A stretch of DNA of 64,000 nt. Origin: JACQPU01 sp039961715 (GTDB taxonomy: Bacteria > Bacteroidota > Ignavibacteria > UBA10030). The DNA is taken from positions 62,001 through 126,000 of the forward strand of contig JABRVW010000042.1 of the NCBI GenBank assembly GCA_039961715.1. Reading direction: 5' to 3'. The notes below the pieces were generated by a model. That model did no database searches. It was given only the letters and a program-made list of their open reading frames with translations, and was not told where the DNA came from. Shown piece after piece: positions 34,559 to 44,729 of this stretch (position 1 is its first letter; each line of letters begins with the position of its first letter). The position numbers and the translations under genes are program-made.

Positions 34559-37500
34559 TCAATTTCCGATGGTTATTGTGCCGTTGTTTGTCAGAGGTCC
34601 GGCCACGTCCAGATCTCCGTCAATCTGGAGCGTGACGGAAGGATCGATAACGACCGGCGATCCCGACGTGATGGTCATGGTTCCGAGGACTGTGGCATTG
34701 GAGACAAATGTTTTGATCCCGGCACCGCTGAAGATCAGCGTTCCGTAAATGCCGGGAGCAACGGTCTGCGCACCTGCGCCGTTGTATTCGACAATGCCGC
34801 CGTCAAACGCCACGCCGTTCGTCGCGCCGGAAAAACGGATCGTGCCGGTGTTGGTACGGATACCGCCAACCACGAGGGCGTGATTCAGCATATCGAGCAC
34901 AGATGCATTGCTGAAATCGTTCTGAACGGTCAAAGACCCGGTGGCAACCTTGTCCCCCGCTCCGGAGAACGCGAGATCATAGTACGTCAGAGACGGGATA
35001 TTCTGCATCGTTGTCCCCGTGAAGAGCACGACAGACGCGTTCGTGATCAGGTCGGCTGATGACAGACCGTTGATCGTCAAATCTCCAGAGATTTGGGTCA
35101 TACCCGAGGCAAAGGTCTTTGTGCCGCTGACCGAAAGGGCAAGATGGTGATAGGCGATCGCCGGCACAGATTGATTGCCTGCCCCGTTGAAATCCACCGT
35201 CGTTGCATTGGATGCGGCGTCCACGGTGGCGGTGCCGGAAATCGTCATGGCACCCGCGATTCCCGTCGTTCCTGGACCGAGCGTCTTGATTCCCGATGTC
35301 CCGAGCGTCAGATGATGATAGTCGGCCGGAACGACACTTTGATCACCGTTTTGAACATACTCCACGGTGTTGCCTGGAGCCGATGCGTTGAGGATCCCCA
35401 GCGTGACTCCGCCGCTGAGTGTCAGAGTTGCTCCCGCCCCCTGCGTCACGGCTCCCGTTCCCCCGAGCGCCCCGGTGACCGCGATTCCCTGATTATTGGT
35501 GACGGTTGCCCCCGTGATCGTGAGGCCCCCAAATGTGACACTGCGATCAATCGTATAATCTGTCGTGAACTCGGCATTGCCGATGGTGAGCGCGGCTGCC
35601 GTTCCGCTGATGCTTCCCCCGCCAGGCGCCTGGAACGTCCATACCCCCGATCCGCTGGTGAACCCTGCGCTTCCATCAACCTGCAGATTGCCGTTCATCG
35701 TCACATCTTCGTTTGCGGCAAAAATGACCTGGCCGGTCGTGGTCACCACAACGTCGCCAAGGGTCAGGGTGCCGGTGGTACTTGCCACACGGAAGATGTC
35801 CGAAATCGTCATCGTTCCCGCCACGGCAAAGGAACCGGTGGTCAGTCGGCCTTCGCCTGCCTGGATGGAACAATCGTTGGCAACATTCAGATCGTTGAGC
35901 AGGAGTCGCCCGCTTGACTTGAAGATGACAAGGTTGTGAAATGTTGCGGGGGAGGACGATTGGACGGTTGTCCCGTTAAATTCCACGGTTGTCGCGTTGG
36001 CCACCGCGTCAAGGGTTGCCCCGCCGGAGATCACAAGGTTCGAGGCGATTCGCGTTGTCCCGGAAGCCAGAGTCTTGGTTCCGCTGTTGCTCAGGGCAAG
36101 GTTGAAGTAGTCGATGGCCGGAACAACCTGTGCCGAACCGTTGAAGTCGATGGTTGTTGCATTTCCCACTGCGTCGATCGTTGCACCGCCGATGAGTGTA
36201 AGATCGCCGGCAATCGTTGTCGTGCCCGGGCCTAAAACCTTCGATGAGCCGTTGGAGAGCGTGAGATGGTGAAATGCCGCCGCGGAGAACGATTGCGGCG
36301 AGGAACCGTTCAGCTCGACAATCGCTGCATTGGTCGCTGCATCTCCGGTTGCCGCTCCGGAAACCGTGAAGTTGCCTGCAATTCTCGTTGTTCCCGATGC
36401 AAACGTCTTCGTCCCGGCGTTGGAGAGGGTGAGATGATGGTAATCGATCGCCCCCACAATCTGACCGCCAGCGCCGTTGTATTCAACAGTCGTCGTGTTT
36501 GTTAACGCGTCGGCAACGGCTGAACCGAGGATTGTCAGGTTGCCGGTAATGGAAACCGTCCCCGATGCAAAGGTCTTCGTCCCGGCATTCGAAAGCGTCA
36601 GGCCTCCGTATGCAATTGCCGGAATGTTCTGGGCGCCGGGACCGTTGTACTCAACCGTCGTTCCATTGGTCGTGGCATCAGCGACCGCACTTCCCCCCAC
36701 AACGAGCGCGCCCGCGACGCCGACGGTTCCCGGCTGGAACGTTTTCGTTCCCGCATTGGAGAGAGTCAGGTTATGATAGTTGATCGCGGCAACCGATTGC
36801 GGGCCGCCGCCGTCATACTCCACCGTGCCCGCGTTCGTGATCGCATCCGCCGCCGCGCTTCCGCCGATCGTGAAGTCTCCTCTGATCCTTGTCGTCCCCG
36901 CACCGAGCGTCTTCGTTCCACTCCCTGAGAGCACAAGGTGGTGATAGGTTTGCACAGCAATCGTCTGTGCCCCCGTCCCTGTGTACCCCACCGTTCCGCC
37001 GCTCATCGTGACCGTGCCGGCAACCGACGGAAAAGCCTCCTCGGTGTTCATCACGCCGTCGGCCAGCAGGAGGTCTCCCGCCACCGTCAGACTATTGCCG
37101 CTCAGGATTGTGAGAAGCAGGGAACTGTTATTGAGGGTGATGGAGTTGACGTCTGCATCGATGTCGATCGTGATGGAGTTCGCACCGGTCAGGCTGACGT
37201 TGTTCGTGGCAGTGGGTACGCCGTCGGGGTTCCAGTTGCCGCCATCGCTCCAATTTGTCGTTGCGGCACCTCCATCCCAGGTTTTAAGGACAAAGCTCGA
37301 GGGCTCACCGATCTGGAAGTCACCGAATCCCACGACCCCCGTGGCCTGTGAGCTGGTCGGGGTCAGTGTTCCAACAGCGGGCAAACTCCACGCCGCGCCT
37401 TCGTAACGGCCGATGATGAAATTGGCGGTGTTTGCCGCTCCATCCACATCGCCGCTCACAAAATTCATCGTGATGTCATACGATGCATAGACAATGCCGC

Positions 37501-40500
37501 CGTCAACCAGCGTGTAATGGCGGTTGACCGTTCTGGAGGGCTCAAGGCCTGAAGAGAGGATCTCGGGATGATCGCCGTTGGTGGTGCTGACCGTCAGGGT
37601 CGCCGGAACGGAAACACTGGTGAATCCCGTTACGACCGGCGTGTAGTTTCCGGCCACGTCGCCGATCTCGAACGTTACCGTGGGCGATCCGGCAGGAATG
37701 GTCTTCATGAGATTTCCCGCCACATGGCCGCCCGTCCGATTGACTGTCGCACCGGAGGAAATGATCACGGAGTTCCCGCCTGTTGCCACCACGCCGTCCG
37801 TCAGCGTCAACAGATTGTCGACGGTCATCGTACCGCCAAGGGAGATCCCTGCCGGGTTGGCGACGGTGACCCGGTAATAGGTCAGCCCCTCGACGGTCTG
37901 AACATTCGTCCCGTTGAATTCAAGCGTGGGATTGTTCGTGGTGACATCAGCCGTCACCGTTCCTGCAACGGTGAAGGCCCCCGCGATGCCCGTGGTACCA
38001 GAGCCGAAGGTCTTCGTGTTGTTGCCGTCCAGCGAGAGATTGTAATAGTCCGTGACAAACACCGTCTGCGCGGCCGTTGCACCATAGCTCACCGTGTTTC
38101 CGGCGGTCGAGACATTGAACGTGCTTACCGTGATGGCGGATGCGGAGTTGTAGTTCAGCGTCCCCGTGGCTCCCTGCACAAACGTTCCTGTGCCGGACAA
38201 AACATCGCTGACAGTCATCGTACCGTTGTTGGTGAACGTCGTGCCTGTCACTATCAGGTCATCGAAGACATACGACCCTGAATTCGAATATGGCGTGGTA
38301 AACACGGCATTCGTGATGTTCACCGAGGGTGAGGTGCCGCCGATAATCCCGCCGCCGGGCTTCTGGAACGTCCACGTTCCGAGGTTGCTGTTGACCGTCC
38401 CGCCTCCATTGACCGTGAAGTCTCCATTGACGGTCAGGTCCTCCGCGGCAACAAAATTCAGCGCCCCGCTGGTATTCACAATCACGTTCCCCAGGGTCTT
38501 GGATCCCCCCGTTGCCGTGATGCGAAGCTCGCTGTTCAGCGTCGTTGTGCCGATGACCGTGAAGCTCTGTCCGGTAACGCGCGACTGGCCAAGCTGAGCA
38601 ATGAAATCATTGTTGACAACAACATTGTTCAGCAGGAGACGTCCGCCTGTATTGCCTGCAACCAGGTTGTAGTAGGTGATCTCCGGAGAATCCTGGTTCA
38701 CCGTGCCAATGAACTCCACGGTCGTCGAGTTCGTGGTCAGATCGGCCACGGCACTCCCCGTGACAGAGAAAACACCCGAGATCCTTGTCGTCCCGCTTCC
38801 GAGAGTCTTCGTTCCCGCATTCGCCAACGTCAGATCGACGTAGTCGGCTGCCGGGAAACTCTGCGACCCCCCGCCATTCAGGTTCACATGGGCCGCGTTT
38901 GTTGAGGCATCAAGGGATGCGGATCCACTCTCCAGGATGTTTCCGCTTATGCTCGTCGTTCCGGCAGGCAACTGTTTGGCCCCGGCATTGCTCAACGACA
39001 GGTGGTGGTAGTTGAATCCCGCGATCGTCTGGGCGCCGGAGCCGTTGTAGTCAATGGTCGTGACGTTGGCGGTTGCATCGGCCACAGCCAGCCCGCTCAC
39101 CGTCAAGCTCCCGGCGACCCCGGATGTCCCTGCGGCGAAGGTCTTTGTGCCGGCATTCGAGAGGACCAGATTGTAATAATCAATGGCCCCCACCAACTGC
39201 GCCCCTGGTCCGTTATAATCCACTGTAGTCAAATTCGTCGTCGCGTCGGCAGAAGCCGATCCCGTGATGCTCAGGTTCCCCGCAATACCCACCGTCCCCG
39301 CCGCGAACGTCTTTATCCCGGCGTTCGATAGCGTCAAATGGTGATAGTTGATGGTCCTCACGGCCTGTGCGCCACTGCCATTGTAATCCACCGTGGTCGA
39401 ATTCGTGGTCGCGTTGGCAGAAGCCGAACCCGTGATGCTCAGGTTCTCCGCAATGCCCACCGTTCCAGCCGCGAACGTCTTTGTCCCGGCGTTCGATAGC
39501 GTCAAATGGTGATAATTGATGGCCCTCACGGCCTGTGCGCCACTGCCATTGTAATCCACCGTCGTCGAATTCGTGGTCGCGTCGGCAGAAGCCGAACCCG
39601 TGATGCTCAGGTTCCCCGCAATGCCCACCGTTCCAGCCGCGAACGTCTTTGTCCCGGCGTTTGATAGCGTCAAATGATGATAGTTGAGTGCGCCAACGGC
39701 CTGGCTTCCGCTTCCTCCGTAGTCAATCGTTGCGCTGTTGGTCGTCGCATCGGCGGTCGCCAATCCGGCCAGGACCAGGTCCCCTGTAATCACCGTCGTG
39801 CCTGCGGCAAATGTCTTGGTACCGCTCCCTGTCAGGAAGAGGTGATGATACGTCTGCGCAACAATCGTCTGCGATCCAGCCGCTGAGTAATCAACCGTAC
39901 CACCGGAGATTGTCACCGTTCCTGCAACGTTCGGAAAGGCGGCCTGTGTCGAAAGCGTCCCGTCCACGATCTGGAGGTCCCCATCAACGGAAAGGCTGTT
40001 GCCGGAGAGAATGGTCACAATCAACGAACTATTGTTCAGGGTGATGGAGTTTACCGTTGCCGGGACATCAATGGTGATCGAGCTGGCACCGGTAAGACTG
40101 ACGTTGTTTGTAGCGGCCGGCACCCCGTCAGGATTCCAGTTGTTTGCATCGCCCCAGTTGTTTGTTCCTGCTCCGCCATCCCATGTCTTGAGGACAAACA
40201 GGGAGAGTTCGCCGATCTGGAAGTCGCCGTCCGAAGAGAGTCCGGTGGCCTGGGAACTCGTTGCCGTCAGTGTGCCGACGGCTGGCGGGGTCCACGTACC
40301 GCCGCTGTAGCGGTCGAGAATGAATGAGGCGGGATTGGCCCCTCCGTCGACATCCGCGGCGTCAAACGTAAACGTCGCATCATAGGTCGTAAACACAACG
40401 CCGCTGTTCGTCAGGGTCCAGTGGCGGTTGACGCTCTTCGCTGCATCGATGGAAGATGTCAGAATCTGCGGATGGTCGCCGGGAGTCGTTGATACCGTGA

Positions 40501-43500
40501 AGGCACCCGCCACTGACACTGAAGCAAAGGACAGGCTGACGGGAGTGTAGGTCCCGGCATCACCAACCTCGAACGTTGGGGCGGGCGAGCCCGAAGGAAC
40601 ATGCTTCTCAAGCCGGCCCACGATATGGCCGCTCGTTCGGCTCACACTGCCGGTGGACGCGATCGACACGACATTGGCCCCGGTCGTGATGGTGCCGGAC
40701 ACCAGCGTCAGCCTGTTGTTCACCGTCATGGAGCCTGCAAGCACAACGCCTGCGGTGTTGTTGATCGTGACTTCGTGGTAGACCAGTCCGGGGACTGACT
40801 GCACCATTGAACCGTTGTATTCGATGACCGGGCTGTTCGTCACGGCATCTGCCGATGCGGTTCCGGCAATGGCAAAGGTTCCTGCGATCCTGGTCGTATC
40901 GGAGGAGAAGGTCTTTGTCCCCGTGTTTGAGAGTGTCAGGTCATGATAATCCATCGCGGCAATTATCTGGGCGCTGCCGTTGTACTCGACCTGGGCGGAA
41001 TTTGTCGTTGCGTCGACATCGGCCGTTCCGCCGATCGTAAGTCCTTCACTCACCCTCGTGACTCCAGCCGGGAGCGTCTTGACACCCGAGCCAGAGAGGG
41101 ACAAATTGGCATAATCAATCGCGAGAGTGCTCTGTGCGCCGGCCGCCGAATACATCACCGTATTCCCGGGAGCCGTGGCACCAACGTTCGAGATGGTCGG
41201 AATGCCGGGGAAGGTCAGGTCCAGCAAGGCACCGTTTCCTTGTATCAGCGTCCCGGAGCCGCTCAGGGAGGTGGTGATGGTTATGGTGCCGTTGTTTGTC
41301 AACGTCGACCCAGCCACGTCGAGGGTCCCGAAGGAATACGTTCCCGAGTTGGAGTAGTTTGTGGTGAAGGATGCATTCTGAATGGCGATTCCCGTTGCGG
41401 TGCCGCTGAGGGTCCCCCCACCGCCGGGCTTCTGAAACGTCCATGTGTTGGCCCCGCTCGTGATCAAGCCCGATCCATCAACCTGGAGGTTGCCGTTGAT
41501 GGCCATGACGGCGTCGGCAACGAAGCGAATCTCGCCGGTTGTGTTGACAACAATGTTGTTGAACGAAGGTATGGCATTTGCGTTTGAGACACGGAACAGC
41601 CCTGAAATATTGGTTTGACCCAACACCGTAAAGGAGGCGTTGGCGACCCGCGCTTCCCCGACTGCGATCGTAAAATCATTGTTGACCGTGACATCATTCA
41701 CGAGAAGTCTGCCCCCAAGCCCGGCGCGATTGACGATAAGGTTGTGGTACGTCATCGGAGGCGAGTTCTGGTTGATACTTCCTGTGTACTCGATGGTCGT
41801 CAGGTTCGTCACGGCATCCGGAACGGCCGCCCCGGAAACGGTGAAGGTCGCTGCGATCCTGGTCGTTCCCGCCGCAAACGTCTTCGTCCCGGCGTTGCTG
41901 AACACGAGGTCATAGTAATCGATCGCGGAGACGCTTTGATTGGCGGCTCCATTGAAATCGATGATGGCGCTGTTGGTCGTCGCATCCGCAGCGGCCGTGC
42001 CGCCGATCACGAAATCCCCGGCAATCCCGGTCGTCCCGGTGGAGAATGTCTTGACCCCAGAAGTGCTGAGCGACAAATGGTTGTAATTTATCGCGAGGAT
42101 CGTCTGGGCTCCGGCACCATTGTAGTCAACCGTTGTGTTGTTCGAGGTCGCGTCCGCAACAGCCGATCCACTGATCGTGAACGTGCCCAGAATGCCCGTC
42201 GTGCCGGCACTGAACGTCTTTGTGCCGGCCGCGCTCAACGTGAGGTTGTTGTAGCCGAATGCAGGAACCGTCTGTGCCCCGCCGCCGTTGAATTCCACCG
42301 TATTGCCGGCAACGTTGTATCCCCCGGATGTAAACGATGCCGCGGGATTGAAGACGCCCGACACGCCGATCGTGCCCGCTTCGAAGGTAACCGAATTCGT
42401 TCCACGGGAACCCTGAACTGTCAGGTCGGAATAGTTCAAGGCATTGACGATTTGTGATCCTGCGGCGTCGTAGTCAACGGTCAACGCCGACAGATCCTTG
42501 ACAGCAATGCTGTACTGGGTAAGAAAATCCGGTGTGGTTGCCGTGCGCGTCACTTTCACAGTTCCCCCTCCAGTGAGGGTCCCCGTCGTCCCGCTGATGA
42601 CATTTGCCGATCCAGGGATCAAAAAGGCTCCGCTTCCCACTGTCAGCGTCGGCGCAGTTCCTGTCTGAAAACTGATGTTTTCGTTCACAACAAACCCGGC
42701 GGTGTTGTTGACATTGATGTTGTGGAAAGCAATGGTTGCCGTGGTGGTCCCATCGATGCCGGTGATCGCTGCCGGGCTTGGGGTCTCGAAATTGATCGTG
42801 CTTGCGGTGGTGAAGCTGAACGGAACTGCGGCGCTGGTGTTCAGGATCCAACTCCCCGTAAACGTGTGGGCAAGCGACGTTCCGCCATTGAACGAAGCCG
42901 ATCCGCCCAGAGTCAGGTCCCCATTGATGGTAAGCGACCCGCCGGCGGTTTTCACCCCGCTCGTCGTCAGGATCAGATGATGGTAGGTGGAACCTGACGG
43001 GACCTTGATGGTTTGCGCTCCTGCGGCCCCATATTGCACAACGTTGCCAGGAGCGGAGGCTGTCAGCGTGGCAATCGCGGGGCTTCCCGTGAAATTGATG
43101 TTCAGCACGCCCGTGGCGGCATTGACAACTTCTCCGGTCCCAGAAAGAGCCGTTGAAATGGTCAGGGTTGCGTTGTTCGTAAGCGTGACGCCTGTGACTG
43201 TCACCGATGGAATTGTCAGGGCCGTGGAGCCCGAGATGGCCTGTGGATTTGTGTCGAAGGTGTAAATTCCCGACCCGGCCGTGAATCCCGCCCCGTTGTG
43301 CGTCAGTCCGCCACGGAACGTTACCGCCTCGTTTGCCGTATTGTTCCACACGCCTCCTGCATTCAACGTCACGGGTCCGGCGAAGGTCTTGGTGCCCGTC
43401 GCACTCGTGATGTTCAACGTTCCGTCGATGGTGGTTGGTCCGCTTGCGAGGAAGGTGACCCCGCTGATGGCCGCGGTTCCGCTGACGATCCCGAAGGTGC

Positions 43501-44377
43501 CGTTCACGGTGGTGGCCCCTCCCGTGGTTGCCGTACCGCCGGACTTTGTCACCGTCAGGTTGTCATACGTCGTGCCCTTCATCGTCTGGGCGCCCCCGCC
43601 ATTGTAATTGACGGTGTTCGGGCTTGCCGATGCATTCAGCACGCCTGTCGCCATGACCGCGGCTGAGGCATTCAGCACTGATCCGGCGTCGTTGAGCCAC
43701 GTCGATCCGGCCACAGAACCCGTGACGCTGCCTGTTACATTGACCGTCGTTGTGTTGGTGACAGTAATTGCCCCTACAATGGACGCATTTCCGCCGAAAT
43801 TGATCGGGTTACTGCCGGCAAGAGACTGATTGTTCGTGTTGAACGTGTATGCCCCCGTACCGGTGCTGAAAGACCCGTTGTTCGTGATGCCGCCCCGCAC
43901 CACCACAGCCTCGTTCACGGAATGGCTCCAGGTTCCGCCGGGGTTCACGGTGATCGGTCCGATGAACGTCTTCGTTCCGGCCGTCGAGGTGGAAAAGAGA
44001 ATCGAGCCGCTCACTGAGGTTGCCCCGTTCACCGTAAAGGTCACTCCCCTGATGTCGAGTGTCCCGGCTGTGACTGTCAGATTATTGGCCGCGGTATTGA
44101 CATTGACCACCACCGTGTGACCGGCGATGATTTCGACGTCATCATCCGCATCGGGAATGCCGTTGGCATCAGTCCCGGAGACGAGCGTCCACGTGCCGGC
44201 GGTTCCCCAGTTTCCGGAGGCGTTCGACCGGAAGACACCCTGGGCAAAGGACGTTGCGGAGGAAGCGATCAGCAGTGCTGAAATCATCCACAGCAATGCC
44301 GGCCTCCCTGAACGTTGTGGCGCTATGTGCGTCGTCGTGCGCACGAGTTGATGCTCAGGCGGCCTCCAAGGAACCAT
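34559..44377 (-). CDS. Giant exported repeat protein, about 3,270 residues
   Basis: 3272 residues from the ATG at 44377; GTG at 44383 or 44344 are alternatives, the last giving the most ordinary signal peptide (ALLWMISALLIASSATSFAQ). The mature protein is almost entirely repeats. About 31 units carry a core like VDYNGSGAQ...INYHHLTLSNAGTKTF with a period of 50-57 residues. Larger modules containing GRLLLNDV...WTFQKPGGG recur three times, and two long copies include DFQIGE...KTWDGG...NWNPDGVP. It ends GPLTNNGTITIGN without a T9SS tag. Cysteine is essentially absent. It resembles filamentous beta-solenoid adhesins, but no named family is certain. It follows, and may overlap, the receiver gene. 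Confidence 0.82.
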   Translation of the reverse strand: MVPWRPPEHQLVRTTTHIAPQRSGRPALLWMISALLIASSATSFAQGVFRSNASGNWGTAGTWTLVSGTDANGIPDADDDVEIIAGHTVVVNVNTAANNLTVTAGTLDIRGVTFTVNGATSVSGSILFSTSTAGTKTFIGPITVNPGGTWSHSVNEAVVVRGGITNNGSFSTGTGAYTFNTNNQSLAGSNPINFGGNASIVGAITVTNTTTVNVTGSVTGSVAGSTWLNDAGSVLNASAAVMATGVLNASASPNTVNYNGGGAQTMKGTTYDNLTVTKSGGTATTGGATTVNGTFGIVSGTAAISGVTFLASGPTTIDGTLNITSATGTKTFAGPVTLNAGGVWNNTANEAVTFRGGLTHNGAGFTAGSGIYTFDTNPQAISGSTALTIPSVTVTGVTLTNNATLTISTALSGTGEVVNAATGVLNINFTGSPAIATLTASAPGNVVQYGAAGAQTIKVPSGSTYHHLILTTSGVKTAGGSLTINGDLTLGGSASFNGGTSLAHTFTGSWILNTSAAVPFSFTTASTINFETPSPAAITGIDGTTTATIAFHNINVNNTAGFVVNENISFQTGTAPTLTVGSGAFLIPGSANVISGTTGTLTGGGTVKVTRTATTPDFLTQYSIAVKDLSALTVDYDAAGSQIVNALNYSDLTVQGSRGTNSVTFEAGTIGVSGVFNPAASFTSGGYNVAGNTVEFNGGGAQTVPAFGYNNLTLSAAGTKTFSAGTTGILGTFTISGSAVADATSNNTTVDYNGAGAQTILAINYNHLSLSTSGVKTFSTGTTGIAGDFVIGGTAAADATTNSAIIDFNGAANQSVSAIDYYDLVFSNAGTKTFAAGTTRIAATFTVSGAAVPDAVTNLTTIEYTGSINQNSPPMTYHNLIVNRAGLGGRLLVNDVTVNNDFTIAVGEARVANASFTVLGQTNISGLFRVSNANAIPSFNNIVVNTTGEIRFVADAVMAINGNLQVDGSGLITSGANTWTFQKPGGGGTLSGTATGIAIQNASFTTNYSNSGTYSFGTLDVAGSTLTNNGTITITTSLSGSGTLIQGNGALLDLTFPGIPTISNVGATAPGNTVMYSAAGAQSTLAIDYANLSLSGSGVKTLPAGVTRVSEGLTIGGTADVDATTNSAQVEYNGSAQIIAAMDYHDLTLSNTGTKTFSSDTTRIAGTFAIAGTASADAVTNSPVIEYNGSMVQSVPGLVYHEVTINNTAGVVLAGSMTVNNRLTLVSGTITTGANVVSIASTGSVSRTSGHIVGRLEKHVPSGSPAPTFEVGDAGTYTPVSLSFASVSVAGAFTVSTTPGDHPQILTSSIDAAKSVNRHWTLTNSGVVFTTYDATFTFDAADVDGGANPASFILDRYSGGTWTPPAVGTLTATSSQATGLSSDGDFQIGELSLFVLKTWDGGAGTNNWGDANNWNPDGVPAATNNVSLTGASSITIDVPATVNSITLNNSSLIVTILSGNSLSVDGDLQIVDGTLSTQAAFPNVAGTVTISGGTVDYSAAGSQTIVAQTYHHLFLTGSGTKTFAAGTTVITGDLVLAGLATADATTNSATIDYGGSGSQAVGALNYHHLTLSNAGTKTFAAGTVGIAGNLSITGSASADATTNSTTVDYNGSGAQAVRAINYHHLTLSNAGTKTFAAGTVGIAENLSITGSASANATTNSTTVDYNGSGAQAVRTINYHHLTLSNAGIKTFAAGTVGIAGNLSITGSASADATTNLTTVDYNGPGAQLVGAIDYYNLVLSNAGTKTFAAGTSGVAGSLTVSGLAVADATANVTTIDYNGSGAQTIAGFNYHHLSLSNAGAKQLPAGTTSISGNILESGSASLDASTNAAHVNLNGGGSQSFPAADYVDLTLANAGTKTLGSGTTRISGVFSVTGSAVADLTTNSTTVEFIGTVNQDSPEITYYNLVAGNTGGRLLLNNVVVNNDFIAQLGQSRVTGQSFTVIGTTTLNSELRITATGGSKTLGNVIVNTSGALNFVAAEDLTVNGDFTVNGGGTVNSNLGTWTFQKPGGGIIGGTSPSVNITNAVFTTPYSNSGSYVFDDLIVTGTTFTNNGTMTVSDVLSGTGTFVQGATGTLNYNSASAITVSTFNVSTAGNTVSYGATAAQTVFVTDYYNLSLDGNNTKTFGSGTTGIAGAFTVAGTVTADVTTNNPTLEFNGTNVQTVEGLTYYRVTVANPAGISLGGTMTVDNLLTLTDGVVATGGNSVIISSGATVNRTGGHVAGNLMKTIPAGSPTVTFEIGDVAGNYTPVVTGFTSVSVPATLTVSTTNGDHPEILSSGLEPSRTVNRHYTLVDGGIVYASYDITMNFVSGDVDGAANTANFIIGRYEGAAWSLPAVGTLTPTSSQATGVVGFGDFQIGEPSSFVLKTWDGGAATTNWSDGGNWNPDGVPTATNNVSLTGANSITIDIDADVNSITLNNSSLLLTILSGNSLTVAGDLLLADGVMNTEEAFPSVAGTVTMSGGTVGYTGTGAQTIAVQTYHHLVLSGSGTKTLGAGTTRIRGDFTIGGSAAADAITNAGTVEYDGGGPQSVAAINYHNLTLSNAGTKTFQPGTVGVAGALVVGGSAVADATTNGTTVEYNGPGAQNIPAIAYGGLTLSNAGTKTFASGTVSITGNLTILGSAVADALTNTTTVEYNGAGGQIVGAIDYHHLTLSNAGTKTFASGTTRIAGNFTVSGAATGDAATNAAIVELNGSSPQSFSAAAFHHLTLSNGSSKVLGPGTTTIAGDLTLIGGATIDAVGNATTIDFNGSAQVVPAIDYFNLALSNSGTKTLASGTTRIASNLVISGGATLDAVANATTVEFNGTTVQSSSPATFHNLVIFKSSGRLLLNDLNVANDCSIQAGEGRLTTGSFAVAGTMTISDIFRVASTTGTLTLGDVVVTTTGQVIFAANEDVTMNGNLQVDGSAGFTSGSGVWTFQAPGGGSISGTAAALTIGNAEFTTDYTIDRSVTFGGLTITGATVTNNQGIAVTGALGGTGAVTQGAGATLTLSGGVTLGILNASAPGNTVEYVQNGDQSVVPADYHHLTLGTSGIKTLGPGTTGIAGAMTISGTATVDAASNATTVDFNGAGNQSVPAIAYHHLALSVSGTKTFASGMTQISGDLTINGLSSADLITNASVVLFTGTTMQNIPSLTYYDLAFSGAGDKVATGSLTVQNDFSNASVLDMLNHALVVGGIRTNTGTIRFSGATNGVAFDGGIVEYNGAGAQTVAPGIYGTLIFSGAGIKTFVSNATVLGTMTITSGSPVVIDPSVTLQIDGDLDVAGPLTNNGTITIGN
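39236..39690 (-). repeat. Near-identical 168-bp tandem repeats inside the giant gene
   Basis: The word GCGAACGTCTT recurs at 39303, 39471 and 39639, exactly 168 bases (56 codons) apart, and most intervening bases are identical. Other repeats of the gene have diverged much further, so this block is the youngest amplification. Confidence 0.92.
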
Positions 44378-44729
44378 GAACACCGTTCAAGACTTCCATC
44401 AGCGGCGTCTTGATCGATCGCTTCTCGATGTATGCGTCAGCCTCTGCCGTGCGGGCCGCCAACCGGTATGCGTCGCTGAGATGATCAGAAAGAATGACAA
44501 CACGCGTTTCCGGCCTGCAGGCTTTGATGGATCGGGTCGCCTCATAGCCCTCCAATCCCGGAGCGCCCAGACCCATCAACACAAGATCAGGCGAAAGAGC
44601 CTTCGTCAAGTCCACAGCCTCCATCCCCGTTCGCGTTTCTCCCACCACCTCCACCCCGGGCCGGCTTCCGAGAAACTCGGCGAGGAATCTGCGCAATGGC
44701 GCACAATTGTCAACGATGAGAATTCTCAT
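44355..44729 (-). CDS. Degenerate single-domain response regulator (pseudo-receiver)
   Basis: 124 residues from the ATG at 44729. The receiver fold is clear (MRILIVDNCAPLRRFLAEFL, VVILSDHL, AYIEKRS), but the phosphorylation site is lost: the strand reads DLVLMGLGAPGLEG, with Gly53 in place of Asp. The acidic pair is also reduced (VDN for DD). It cannot be phosphorylated in the normal way. Its ATG overlaps the stop codon of the intact receiver gene upstream (ATGA), so the two are translated together and may form a heterodimer. No output domain. Confidence 0.88.
   Translation of the reverse strand: MRILIVDNCAPLRRFLAEFLGSRPGVEVVGETRTGMEAVDLTKALSPDLVLMGLGAPGLEGYEATRSIKACRPETRVVILSDHLSDAYRLAARTAEADAYIEKRSIKTPLMEVLNGVHGSLEAA

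Noticed and set aside
34559..44377. Many + strand frames of 60-280 codons antisense to the giant gene, some looking like rich secreted proteins
   Set aside because: They repeat with the period of the giant gene's units, as expected for shadows of a repetitive gene.
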